Source: Geojedonia sp051814705
GTDB lineage: Bacteria > Bacteroidota > Bacteroidia > Flavobacteriales > Flavobacteriaceae
Direction of reading: 5' to 3'
DNA: 64,000 bases
NCBI GenBank assembly: GCA_051814705.1
Contig: JBPWQW010000001.1
Coordinates: 434,001 to 498,000 of the forward strand
Each line of letters begins with the position of its first letter. The first letter of the stretch is position 1. Positions 42,895 through 51,364 of the stretch are shown one piece after another. The notes beneath the pieces were generated by a model. It saw nothing but the letters and a program-made list of their open reading frames with translations, ran no database searches and was not told the DNA's origin. The position numbers were made by a program, and so were the translations under genes.

Positions 42895-43902
42895 TTAAAC
42901 AAAACTTCTAAAAATTGTAGACCGCAAAAACAGCTCAAACATCAATAACAAGCCTGCCAAAATAACGAAAGGCCGATACTTTTCTTGATAGGTTGTAAAC
43001 TTAATTTCTTCAATATCCGTTTTTTCAAGTTTATTGATTTCATCATAAATTTCTTCTAACTTTTTATTATTGGTAGCCCTAAAATATTTACCTCCCGTTA
43101 CATCGGCAATTTCTTTTAATAAGTCTTCATCAATTTCAACTTGAACCCGGGCATATTGAAATTCTCCATTTTGCAAAATCCTTATGGGCGACAGTGCCAT
43201 CCCGTTTGTACCCAATCCAATAGTATAGACTTTTATGCCGTATTCCAGCGCCAACTCACTTGCAATTTTAGGATCTATAAACCCTGAATTATTAACGCCG
43301 TCGGTCAATAAAATAATAACCTTGCTTGTTGCCTTACTGTCTTTGATACGGTTCACGGCTGTTGCCAAACCTGTACCAATGGCGGTGCCCCCTTCAATTA
43401 TGGTATTGTATCTTATTTCGTTTAGCGAACGAATCACGATGGCCTTATCGCTGGTTATTGGAGTTCTGGTATAACTTTCTCCAGCATATTCTACTAAACC
43501 GATGCGGTCATTTGGTCTACCTTTTATGAAGTCTGAAGCGACCTTTTTTAAAGCCTCCAATCGGTTAGGTAATAAATCTTTTGCCAACATACTTGCCGAT
43601 ACATCAATGGCCATCACGATATCAATTCCTCGAGTCGTTTTAGTTTTAGTGGTCTCATCTGAAGTACGAGGTCTTGCCAAGGCGGTAATCAATAAAGCTA
43701 AGGCTAGCAGCCTTAAAATAAATAGTGAATGCCTAAACTTTGGCAACAAAGCCTTAGTGGTCTTAAACCCTTTAATACTTGGCATTCTCAATTCGGCGGT
43801 TTGTTTATTGTGCTTAAACACATACCATAGCAGTGCCAATGGCAGCAATAATAGTAACCAAAAGAATTCTTTATTTAAAAATTCAATGCCTTCAAACATC
43901 AT
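42895..43902 (-). CDS. batA: BatA: membrane-anchored VWA-domain protein
   Basis: A 335-residue inner-membrane protein with helices near 14-30, 60-77 and 311-327 and a VWA domain carrying D100-V-S102-A-S104 and the second loop LLTDGVNNSG. Paralogue of BatB. Two adjacent ATGs (43902 and 43899) are possible starts; the first overlaps the upstream stop (TGA at 43901-43899), so translation is coupled with the BatD-like gene. Confidence 0.93.
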   Translation of the reverse strand: MMFEGIEFLNKEFFWLLLLLPLALLWYVFKHNKQTAELRMPSIKGFKTTKALLPKFRHSLFILRLLALALLITALARPRTSDETTKTKTTRGIDIVMAIDVSASMLAKDLLPNRLEALKKVASDFIKGRPNDRIGLVEYAGESYTRTPITSDKAIVIRSLNEIRYNTIIEGGTAIGTGLATAVNRIKDSKATSKVIILLTDGVNNSGFIDPKIASELALEYGIKVYTIGLGTNGMALSPIRILQNGEFQYARVQVEIDEDLLKEIADVTGGKYFRATNNKKLEEIYDEINKLEKTDIEEIKFTTYQEKYRPFVILAGLLLMFELFLRSTIFRSFV

Positions 43903-45554
43903 TCTACTTTTTTTAGTTCTACAGAATTCAATACCCTATCCATTATTTGATTGGCATAAACATCATCTGATTCCCAAACCAATACGACTTGTTGTACTAT
44001 GTTTTCTGCTGTAAATGCTAAAATAACATAGTTTCCGTTTTTAAATTTCCCTGAAATAGGCGTCGGAAATTTACCCGAGCCGTAAACTTTTAAGCCTTCG
44101 GCAGCATTGGGTGTAATAAATTGCTCACGCTTTGTAATCACATCCTTAACGCCATTCTTGTCAAACATTTTGAGGCTTCCTTCAACAACTTGATTTAAAT
44201 CAATTTTAGAATCTCCCCGTGGTTTTAACTTAGTGGTACTAACAGCAATGTCCAATGCGCTTAACAAATTACCATAAGCAAACATCGTTATACTCGCATT
44301 GGGTACGGTGTCTAAAGTCTTACTTTCGACTCGTTCTAACACGACTGGGGTTGTGATGTAAATTGGCGGAACTCCGTATTCGCTCCTTACCCAATCGCCT
44401 TCTAAAAGCTCTTTACTCTCATTCCCAATAATGGTGTCTTTTACATAATTAAAACCATATTTAATACTAAACCCTACAAATGTTCCTATTAAAAGCACGA
44501 CAACAATTACGGCCGTAGCGATAATTTTTTTGCGTTTCTTTTTACGTGCTTGTTCCGCTTTATATTTTTGATCCAATAGCTTTTCTTCTTCAGTTGGTTC
44601 AGGCAAGGCTTCCTTAACATGATCAATTTCAATATCTACCGTGTGTCTATCCATTTCGGCCAGAGCAACATCTGGTTTTGCTTTTGCAAACTTCACCAAA
44701 TCGGCTCTCTTAAAAATAGTCTCTAAGTTTTTAATACCCTCATTGCCCAATTCTATCTGATTGCCATCTTTGAGCAGCTTTAACCTCAAAATGAGTTCGT
44801 CTGTTGTGCTTTCCATGGCGCGATCATAAACTTTTTCGTCTAAATATTTTCTAATGATTAAGGTCAATTCAGAATAATATTCTTTGATGGCCTCATCTTT
44901 TAAATATGGGCTTTCGTCCAACTTTTTTAAGGCCAATTTGGCTCTGTCATAGGGTGGTAATAAGGCTATTTGTTCTTCTTCGGTCAATGGTTTTTTCCGC
45001 CATACAAACCAGTAAATCAAAGCTAAAACTATAGCCAAGATCAATAAAACATACAGTGCGTTTCTCCAAAAATTACTTTTGCTTTTTTCGACTTCAATAA
45101 TTGGCTTTATATCATACAAACCTTGTTTTGTGGTATCGACTAGGATGTTATTCACCACAACTTTTAAAGAATCTGTATAAAATATTTGATCCCCAATCAT
45201 CACTTTTTGCCTCGGAATGGTATAGGCACCCGAATCAAATTGGGTCAGTCCATATTTTTTGATAAGGGAGTATTTGGATTCTATTTTAGACGTGTCAATT
45301 TTATAGGATTCAATCATTTCCAAAGGAGAAAAGGATTGCCCCTCAGGAAAAACTACCAAATCTGTTGAATCTGCTTCAACCTGAATTTTAAAGGTAATTT
45401 GTTCGCCAATTTTAATTTTTGTAGAATCGATTGATGAGGTTACTTGTGAAAAAGAAACCGAAAAACACAGAAATAAGAACAGGGTCAAAATGACCGAAAA
45501 CGGAAATCCGAAAACGGATGTTCTTGTTTTTATAAGCCTAAAATCGTAAATCAT
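43899..45554 (-). CDS. BatD-like membrane protein of the Bat operon
   Basis: A 551-residue protein between DUF58 and batA. Signal sequence (~20-37, ending SFSQ), a beta-rich domain (~38-160; SSIDSTKIKIGEQITFKIQVE), a membrane helix (166-185), a cytoplasmic helical part, a second helix (~342-363, ATAVIVVVLLIGTF) and a C-terminal extracytoplasmic domain. It resembles the short BatD-like proteins of bat operons. The first ~20 residues (MIYDFRLIKTRTSVFG) are encoded by tandem repeat DNA and may not be ancestral, but I see no better start codon downstream of them. Confidence 0.8.
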   Translation of the reverse strand: MIYDFRLIKTRTSVFGFPFSVILTLFLFLCFSVSFSQVTSSIDSTKIKIGEQITFKIQVEADSTDLVVFPEGQSFSPLEMIESYKIDTSKIESKYSLIKKYGLTQFDSGAYTIPRQKVMIGDQIFYTDSLKVVVNNILVDTTKQGLYDIKPIIEVEKSKSNFWRNALYVLLILAIVLALIYWFVWRKKPLTEEEQIALLPPYDRAKLALKKLDESPYLKDEAIKEYYSELTLIIRKYLDEKVYDRAMESTTDELILRLKLLKDGNQIELGNEGIKNLETIFKRADLVKFAKAKPDVALAEMDRHTVDIEIDHVKEALPEPTEEEKLLDQKYKAEQARKKKRKKIIATAVIVVVLLIGTFVGFSIKYGFNYVKDTIIGNESKELLEGDWVRSEYGVPPIYITTPVVLERVESKTLDTVPNASITMFAYGNLLSALDIAVSTTKLKPRGDSKIDLNQVVEGSLKMFDKNGVKDVITKREQFITPNAAEGLKVYGSGKFPTPISGKFKNGNYVILAFTAENIVQQVVLVWESDDVYANQIMDRVLNSVELKKVE

Positions 45555-45566
45555 AAATCGTAAATC
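45494..45566 (-). repeat. Two pairs of 14-base-spaced direct repeats at the start of the BatD-like gene
   Basis: CCGAAAACGGA occurs at 45494-45504 and 45508-45518; AAATCGTAAATC occurs at 45541-45552 and 45555-45566. Together they cover the end of the DUF58-BatD-like gap, the ATG and the first ~20 codons. Similar AAATCGTAAATC and CGAAAACGGA tracts are familiar from flavobacterial intergenic DNA. Confidence 0.6.
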
Positions 45567-45567
45567 T

Positions 45568-46434
45568 TTATCCTCTGCGTTTAAAATACCCCAACAGCTT
45601 TCTCACATAACTCTCATCTAGTCTGCAATCAATAACACCTGCGCCAGATTTGGTAAAACTTTCCTTAAAATAATCCACTTTTTCATGGTAGAATTTTTCG
45701 TAATTACGACGCACCGTTTTTGATGACGTATTGACCAGTAACAACTCTCCTGTTTCTTCATCCAGCATTTGCACCATACCTAAATTTGGTATACTTTCTT
45801 CTCGTCTATCATAAATTCTGATCCCCGTAACATCATGTTTTCCAGAAACGATTTTAATAGTTTGTTGATAATCCTCTGCAATAAAATCGGAAAGCAAAAA
45901 CACAATGGCTTTTTTCTTCATAACATTGGATAAGAATTTTAAAGCCTCAGCAATATCGGTTTTTTTACTTTTGGGGTTAAATTCTATAAGTTCACGAATT
46001 ATTCGCAAGACATGGAATCGCCCTTTTTTAGGCGGGATGTAAAGCTCCACTATATCAGAAAATAAAATTAAGCCAATTTTATCATTGTTTTGTGTTGCAG
46101 AAAATGCCAGCGTTGCAGCAATTTCTGTCACAATTTCACTCTTAAATTGTTCGTCTGTTCCAAATAATCCTGAGGCTGAAACATCAACCATAAGCATCAT
46201 GGTAAGTTCCCGTTCTTCTTCAAAAACCTTTACAAAGGGTTCATTATAGCGTGCGGTAACGTTCCAGTCAATGGACCGAACATCGTCTCCAAATTGGTAT
46301 CCGCGCACTTCACTAAAAGTCATACCACGTCCCTTAAACGTTGAGTGGTATTCGCCCCCAAATACATGATCGGACAACCGGCGTGTCTTGATCTCTATTT
46401 TTCGTACTTTTTTTAGTAATTCTTTAGTATCCAT
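45568..46434 (-). CDS. DUF58 domain protein
   Basis: A 288-residue cytoplasmic protein with a VWA-like fold. The DUF58 signature SEVRGYQFGDDVRSIDWNVTAR (read in two parts: about 37-47 and 48-58) precedes the MIDAS-like MVDVSASG near 93-100. In this operon type, MoxR acts as an AAA chaperone, with DUF58 and the VWA proteins as clients or partners. 13 bases upstream of the BatD-like gene; the gap to moxR contains an inverted repeat. Confidence 0.92.
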   Translation of the reverse strand: MDTKELLKKVRKIEIKTRRLSDHVFGGEYHSTFKGRGMTFSEVRGYQFGDDVRSIDWNVTARYNEPFVKVFEEERELTMMLMVDVSASGLFGTDEQFKSEIVTEIAATLAFSATQNNDKIGLILFSDIVELYIPPKKGRFHVLRIIRELIEFNPKSKKTDIAEALKFLSNVMKKKAIVFLLSDFIAEDYQQTIKIVSGKHDVTGIRIYDRREESIPNLGMVQMLDEETGELLLVNTSSKTVRRNYEKFYHEKVDYFKESFTKSGAGVIDCRLDESYVRKLLGYFKRRG

Positions 46435-46479
46435 TTTTTTAAGTATGCTGTGTTCAGTATGCGTAAGCAGTCCTAAAAT

Positions 46480-46543
46480 AGTATTCAGTCTTTAGTCTTC
46501 AGTACTTACTAAAATGTAAAACCGAATGTTCTTACTGAATACT
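46480..46543. repeat. Inverted repeat between moxR and the DUF58 gene
   Basis: AGTATTCAGT (46480-46489) and ACTGAATACT (46534-46543) are perfect 10-base inverted copies. Between them is a TCAGTCTTTAGTCTTCAGTA tract of short direct repeats. It fills the 118-base gap and could act as an RNA hairpin that tunes expression downstream of moxR. Confidence 0.5.
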
Positions 46544-46552
46544 ACCAACTAT

Positions 46553-47554
46553 TTATGGTACTTCTATTTCGTTTACAATTTTATTGATGATGTCTTCTGA
46601 AGTAATATTTTCGGCTTCGGCTTCGTAAGTAATTCCAATTCTATGGCGTAATACATCATGAACCACGGCGCGAACATCTTCTGGAATCACATAACCACGG
46701 CGTTTAATAAAGGCGTAACATTTTGCGGCCAATGCTAAATTGATACTTCCACGGGGTGAAGCTCCAAAAGAAATAAGTGGTTTTAAATCGGGTAGTTTAT
46801 ATTTTTCAGGGTATCGGGTCGCAAAAACAATATCCAAAATATACTTTTCAATTTTTTCATCCATATACACTTCACGAACAGCTTTTTGGGCATCCAAGAT
46901 TTGCTTTACAGAAACCACCGAATTCACTTTTTCGAAACCGCCTTTTAGATTGGCTCGGATGATTTGTTGCTCTTCATTCATTTTAGGATAATCAATCACT
47001 GTTTTGAGCATAAAACGATCCACTTGTGCCTCTGGTAATGGGTACGTTCCTTCTTGCTCTACAGGGTTTTGAGTTGCCATAACCAAAAAAGGTTTGTCCA
47101 AAATAAAAGTCTCATCGCCAATGGTGACTTGTTTTTCCTGCATGGCTTCCAACAAGGCCGATTGCACTTTGGCAGGTGCTCTATTAATCTCATCTGCCAA
47201 TACGAAATTTGCAAAAATGGGACCCTTCCGAATTGAAAAATCGCCGGCTTTCATATTGTAAATTAACGTTCCAACAACATCTGCTGGCAATAAATCTGGA
47301 GTGAACTGAATCCTACTGAAACTACCATCAACCGCCTGAGACAGTGTATTAATGGCCAATGTTTTTGCAAGGCCTGGAACACCTTCAAGCAAAATATGCC
47401 CCTGTCCCAACAAGCCAATAAGTAGGCGTTCAACCATATGCTTTTGACCGACAATAACCTTATTTATTTCTAGCATTAGCAGGTCAATAAAAGCGCTTTC
47501 TTTCTCTATTTTCTCATTAATGGTTTTGATATCAATTGTACTTGTTTCTTCCAT
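46553..47554 (-). CDS. MoxR family AAA+ ATPase
   Basis: A 333-residue ATPase. Walker A G58-VPGLAKT-65, Walker B LADE at 119-122, sensor and arginine-finger region (QEGTYPLPEAQVDRFM near 177-192), and the typical C-terminal helical lid. MoxR proteins act as chaperones for VWA-domain complexes. First gene of the Bat operon, with a promoter whose TTTG and TATATTCG elements are exactly 20 bases apart just upstream. Cytoplasmic. Confidence 0.95.
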   Translation of the reverse strand: MEETSTIDIKTINEKIEKESAFIDLLMLEINKVIVGQKHMVERLLIGLLGQGHILLEGVPGLAKTLAINTLSQAVDGSFSRIQFTPDLLPADVVGTLIYNMKAGDFSIRKGPIFANFVLADEINRAPAKVQSALLEAMQEKQVTIGDETFILDKPFLVMATQNPVEQEGTYPLPEAQVDRFMLKTVIDYPKMNEEQQIIRANLKGGFEKVNSVVSVKQILDAQKAVREVYMDEKIEKYILDIVFATRYPEKYKLPDLKPLISFGASPRGSINLALAAKCYAFIKRRGYVIPEDVRAVVHDVLRHRIGITYEAEAENITSEDIINKIVNEIEVP

Positions 47555-47575
47555 CGTTTTTTAAATTTTAAAGCC

Positions 47576-47607
47576 CGAATATAGTGTGGTTATTTGAGCA
47601 ATGCAAA
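47576..47607 (-). promoter_or_regulatory. Promoter of the MoxR-Bat operon
   Basis: On the minus strand TTTG (47604-47607) is followed after 20 bases by TATATTCG (47576-47583), one base from TAnnTTTG. This is the best -33/-7 pair in the window besides the ArsR promoter. It lies 22 bases before the moxR ATG. Confidence 0.6.
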
Positions 47608-47676
47608 TTGTTAAAATTTTTGATGTAATCTTGTTAATTATAGGTTAAACTTACTGTTAAGGGCAGGTTAAATAAA

Positions 47677-47704
47677 AAAGAGCAGCACTTAGGTGCTGCT
47701 CTTT
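47677..47704. terminator. Strong hairpin terminator
   Basis: A perfect 12-base stem (47677-47688 with 47693-47704) with a TTAG loop, followed by T-rich sequence on the minus strand. It ends the DUF4382 gene and insulates the Bat promoter. Confidence 0.85.
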
Positions 47705-47730
47705 AACTTTTTTAATATAAAAATATGTTC

Positions 47731-48798
47731 TTAAGGTTCAGGATTAATTTCCAATAGATCCAGAGTTTCTCCAGATAAGACCGTTGCTTCAATAGTTGCA
47801 AAGGTGAGTGTATTATCAACAGGAGTTATTGTAACGGTATAAATTCCTGGGGGTATATTCTCAAGTAAAAATACTCCAGAAGCATCTGTGTTAACAGAAA
47901 CCTCGTCAGTTCCGATCATTATTGATACCGAAGCCTCTACAGCAACTCCAGCATTTAAAATGGTTCCTGTAATAGCACCGTATTGTTCGAGTTGGATGGT
48001 TCCAACGTCAGTGATTTCGCCATTTACAACATCCACACTTATAACTTGTCCAATATAATTAGTACTAGGGTCAGGGGTGATTGTTAAATCGTACGTTCCA
48101 GCAGGAGCACCGTATAACATAAATGCACCACCGTTTTCAGAATTTGCATAAGAAGTGATGGATTGACCATCTACTAAGACAGATACTTCAGTTTGGAAAT
48201 CGGATGGTAAAATTACACCTTTAATGATTCCAGAAGCTGCTTCCAAACTGGCGTTGATAACTGGTTTCAAAATGATATTATCTGAGTTACCCGCATCAAC
48301 AATAGATTTATCGACGTCAAAATCGAGGACAAAACTATATAAGAAACCTGCTTCGAGCGTTTGGTTTACTTTTAATTTTAATCCTGACTGTTGAGCACTT
48401 GGTGTTTTTAAAGGAAATTCATCGTCTCCTTTAACAACATAATTGTTTTCGCCAAGTACCAATCTTATTTGGCTCAACTCTCCTGCCAATACTTCATAAT
48501 CATCAACTAAAACAGCATTTTGTCCGCCCGTTAATGTTAACAAATCATAAACACCAGGAGTCGCCCCAGTACTTACCCATCCTCCTTCACCTTCACTATC
48601 ATCATTCATTTTGATCATAACGTCAACCACATCAACAAAAACCTTGTCATAATTTCCTGGGCCGTCAACTAACTTTATAGAAATATGCGCAGCGCCATCG
48701 TTTTGGTTTAATGAACTGTTTGAATTGTCAGTACAATTATAGAATGTTAATAGTAATAGTGATAAAAAAAATAGGTTTAATTTTTTGAATGTTTTCAT
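47731..48798 (-). CDS. DUF4382 lipoprotein with carboxypeptidase-regulatory-like repeats
   Basis: A 355-residue predicted lipoprotein (Cys22 after a hydrophobic signal). A DUF4382 domain (~38-185; ISIKLVDGPGNYDKVFVDVVDV split by fold) is followed by two beta-sandwich carboxypeptidase-regulatory-like repeats (~190-270 and ~275-350; GAPAGTYDLTITPD and ENIPPGIYTVTITP). Such lipoproteins are surface- or periplasm-exposed and may bind glycans or proteins; no activity is known. Monocistronic with its own terminator. Confidence 0.88.
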   Translation of the reverse strand: MKTFKKLNLFFLSLLLLTFYNCTDNSNSSLNQNDGAAHISIKLVDGPGNYDKVFVDVVDVMIKMNDDSEGEGGWVSTGATPGVYDLLTLTGGQNAVLVDDYEVLAGELSQIRLVLGENNYVVKGDDEFPLKTPSAQQSGLKLKVNQTLEAGFLYSFVLDFDVDKSIVDAGNSDNIILKPVINASLEAASGIIKGVILPSDFQTEVSVLVDGQSITSYANSENGGAFMLYGAPAGTYDLTITPDPSTNYIGQVISVDVVNGEITDVGTIQLEQYGAITGTILNAGVAVEASVSIMIGTDEVSVNTDASGVFLLENIPPGIYTVTITPVDNTLTFATIEATVLSGETLDLLEINPEP

Positions 48799-49143
48799 AG
48801 AAATTTGATTTTTAAAAATTAGGTGTGTAAGGTATATACGTCTTCCTTTTTGTTTTAGACTTTATCGATTATTATTTAATAGCTCACGCAATAGTAATTG
48901 AACAGTATTCCCTTTCATCTAGGTCACAGTTTTTGCTGAACTATTTGATTTGGATTTAGGTGTAATCCATATTAATTAGGACCCACATGAAATTTTATTT
49001 AATGAAAATTCTAATGGTAGCCACTTTAAATTACTCATAATCAGAGCCGAATTAATTAACCTTTACAATTATACACTTTTAAAAGTGTTTTGAGTATTTT
49101 TATACGTGAATCGCATAAAAATCCTTATAAACTGCAAATAAAA
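48799..49143. other. 345-base intergenic region between divergent genes
   Basis: AT-rich and without a credible ORF, tRNA or known RNA. It must hold the promoters of the DUF4382 lipoprotein (minus) and the aldo/keto reductase (plus), but I see no good TAnnTTTG. The one striking element is a perfect 16-base palindrome, ACACTTTTAAAAGTGT, at 49073-49088. Confidence 0.5.
49073..49088. promoter_or_regulatory. 16-base perfect palindrome upstream of the aldo/keto reductase
   Basis: ACACTTTTAAAAGTGT has full two-fold symmetry and no loop, so it looks more like a protein-binding site than an RNA hairpin. It lies 55 bases before the TTG start at 49144. The binding factor is unknown. Confidence 0.4.
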
Positions 49144-50007
49144 TTGAACTATTCTAGAATTATTGCTGGCACGATGACCTGGGGAATTTGGGGTAAAAAA
49201 TTCTCTAAAAATGAGATGATCGACCTCATTCACCATTGTTTAGAACATGGAATTACAACATTTGACCATGCCGATATTTATGGCGGTTATACTACTGAAG
49301 CTGAGTTTGGAAATGCTTTATCTGAAACCAATATTCCTAGAGAGACTATTCAATTGATTAGCAAATGTGGGATTCAATATCTAAGCGAAAATCGGAACAA
49401 CAAAATAAAACATTACAACTATAGCAAAGATTATATAATCTGGTCTGCTGAAACTTCTCTAAAACATTTAAAAACCGAATATTTAGATTTGTTTTTATTA
49501 CATCGACCCAGCCCTTTGATGCACCCTGATGAAGTTTCAGAAGCCATTTTGCAATTAAAGCAGCAAGGAAAAATTAAAAATTTTGGTGTCTCGAATTTTA
49601 CGCCCTCACAGGTTGAATTAATTTCTAAAACAAGTGATGTTAGCGTAAACCAAATTGAGTTTTCCCTCACACAACATCGCGCAATGTATGATGGCACTTT
49701 GGACCAAATGATAACAAAAAACATCGTGCCCATGGCTTGGTCGCCCTTGGGCTCATTATATAAGGAAGATAATGAGCAAACCCAACGAATAAAAAAACAA
49801 TTGCATGCATTGGCAAAAGTCTATAGAGCAACTGAAGACCAACTGTTATTGGCTTGGACTTTAAAACATCCTTCAAAAATTCATCCAATAATTGGCACCT
49901 CAACCAAAGAACGAATTAAAGACGCTTTTAAGGCTGTTCTTATCGATCTCGATCTCGAAGACTGGTTTTTAATTTTAGAAGCCAGTCAAGGTCACAAAGT
50001 GCCATAA
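49144..50007 (+). CDS. Aldo/keto reductase
   Basis: A 287-residue NADPH-dependent oxidoreductase of the TIM-barrel AKR superfamily (YdhF-like). Catalytic tetrad in order: Asp and Tyr in DHADIYGGY, Lys in LISKCG, His in LFLLHRPSP; cofactor-binding SPLG and IIGTS regions at the end. Family members begin at NYSRIIAGTMTWG, so I chose TTG at 49144; an in-frame TTG at 49090 would add 18 residues unlike the family. Substrate unknown, cytoplasmic. Confidence 0.88.
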   Translation: MNYSRIIAGTMTWGIWGKKFSKNEMIDLIHHCLEHGITTFDHADIYGGYTTEAEFGNALSETNIPRETIQLISKCGIQYLSENRNNKIKHYNYSKDYIIWSAETSLKHLKTEYLDLFLLHRPSPLMHPDEVSEAILQLKQQGKIKNFGVSNFTPSQVELISKTSDVSVNQIEFSLTQHRAMYDGTLDQMITKNIVPMAWSPLGSLYKEDNEQTQRIKKQLHALAKVYRATEDQLLLAWTLKHPSKIHPIIGTSTKERIKDAFKAVLIDLDLEDWFLILEASQGHKVP

Positions 50008-50069
50008 CTATTAAGAATTGAATATTAACTATACAATAAAAAAATAATCCGACTTAATCGGAAATAGCT

Positions 50070-51203
50070 ATGATTAACAAACGCCTCCTCATAAAAAATC
50101 TACTGGCTCATAACGATGAGAACAGTTTTTATGATAAAAAGCGTAAAATTGATATTAGTGAAAAAGAAGGCAAGGCCAAATTTTTAAAACACATCTGCGC
50201 CCTTTCCAACAGCAACCCAAAGAACAATTCTTATATCGTTATTGGGGTTGAAGATGAAGATAATTCTATTATAGGAGTTGATTTTTTTGACGATAGTAAA
50301 ATACAAAACCTCATCAATGCTTATCTTACCAACCCCCCAATAGTTCAATACGAAAATATCCCATTTCCACATTTACCTCACAATAAAGTCGTTGGTCTAG
50401 TAACCATCAGGCCAATTGATCACATCACGTCGTTGCGAAAAAATATCTGGAAATATTATGGTGGCTCGGTCTTTTTTAGAGATGGCAGCATGAGTATGCC
50501 GAAAGTATTTGATATAGAAATAAAAGATGTCAATTCAAAAATTGTTGAGGCCATCGAAAACCATGCTCAAAATAATATAGAACATACCTTGGATGGTGTT
50601 TTTGACTTTATGAATACCCGTAAAGACTACAATCCACAATACAAAGTATTCAAAGAATATTTTGTGCTTTGCTGGTCTGGTCAAAAAAAGGTAGTCAAAG
50701 ACCTGGAATATTTTTCAAGAGTGGATATTGAACTGATTAATGAACAAGTCCGTTTGTTTTTTTCAGCATTGGATGAAGTCGCCATATCCTATGATGAAGA
50801 CTCTTTCAAAATAATTGAATATGTGAATTTAGGGCTTCAAAACTCCTATAAGTACTATCCTTTGGAGGAAACTATTATTAATTTTAACAATAACGTTAAT
50901 TATCATATCGAAACCACTTTAATATTTGAGCCACCACAATTTGACAAACGCGTTTTGCACCATATTTACAATGCAAATAATGCGCTTTTGAAAAAACTAA
51001 TCACAGGATTATCATTAACAAAAAATGAAGAAGAAGATTTAAAAAATCTGCCAGCGGCTTATCTCATCTGTTATTTGAATTTATTTCATGAGGCCATAGA
51101 CAAGCTTAATGAAGCCAAGCCCTATTTAAGAAACCACAGTGAAGAATTGAGCACCATTTTAAAAGAAACCTACCGGATTTTAAGAAAGGTAAAATACAGT
51201 TAA
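50070..51203 (+). CDS. AlbA_2 (schlafen-like) DNA-binding domain protein
   Basis: A 377-residue protein with an N-terminal AlbA_2/divergent-AAA domain (~20-150; EGKAKFLKHICALSNSN, YIVIGVEDEDNSIIGVD, GGSVFFRDGSMS) and a C-terminal helical region of unknown type (~160-377). Proteins with this domain include putative transcriptional regulators and some defence proteins, but no known defence effector domain is visible. A small hairpin (50048-50062) lies before the start, and a structured repeat element follows the stop. Function unknown. Confidence 0.8.
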   Translation: MINKRLLIKNLLAHNDENSFYDKKRKIDISEKEGKAKFLKHICALSNSNPKNNSYIVIGVEDEDNSIIGVDFFDDSKIQNLINAYLTNPPIVQYENIPFPHLPHNKVVGLVTIRPIDHITSLRKNIWKYYGGSVFFRDGSMSMPKVFDIEIKDVNSKIVEAIENHAQNNIEHTLDGVFDFMNTRKDYNPQYKVFKEYFVLCWSGQKKVVKDLEYFSRVDIELINEQVRLFFSALDEVAISYDEDSFKIIEYVNLGLQNSYKYYPLEETIINFNNNVNYHIETTLIFEPPQFDKRVLHHIYNANNALLKKLITGLSLTKNEEEDLKNLPAAYLICYLNLFHEAIDKLNEAKPYLRNHSEELSTILKETYRILRKVKYS

Positions 51204-51278
51204 TAGGTGAATTTTACGGTTCATATAGGTTTTCTAACCGTTCATAGGATTTTCGCATGCTATAGGATTTTTCACCTA
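51204..51278. repeat. Inverted repeat enclosing imperfect direct repeats
   Basis: TAGGTGAA (51204-51211) and TTCACCTA (51271-51278) are perfect inverted copies. Between them are three imperfect direct repeats built around GTTCATATAGGTTTTC, GTTCATAGGATTTTC and CTATAGGATTTTTC. It starts at the base after the AlbA_2 stop codon. Confidence 0.55.
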
Positions 51279-51306
51279 ATTTAGCAGTGCTATTAATCAA
51301 CAATTT

Positions 51307-51354
51307 AATCCTATCTTAATCCGTAATAATGGATTTGTGATAGGATTATTTTTT
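51307..51354 (+). terminator. Two-level hairpin terminator
   Basis: Outer stem AATCCTATC (51307-51315) with GATAGGATT (51339-51347), inner stem AATCC/GGATT (51318-51322, 51331-51335), followed by a T-run (51349-51354). It ends the AlbA_2 transcript. The stem repeats the TAGGAT core of the upstream direct repeats. Confidence 0.7.
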
Positions 51355-51364
51355 GCTAAAACGA

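Noticed and set aside
51204..51278. Possible CRISPR-like array
   Set aside because: Only three short imperfect repeats with no uniform spacers, and no cas gene is in the window.
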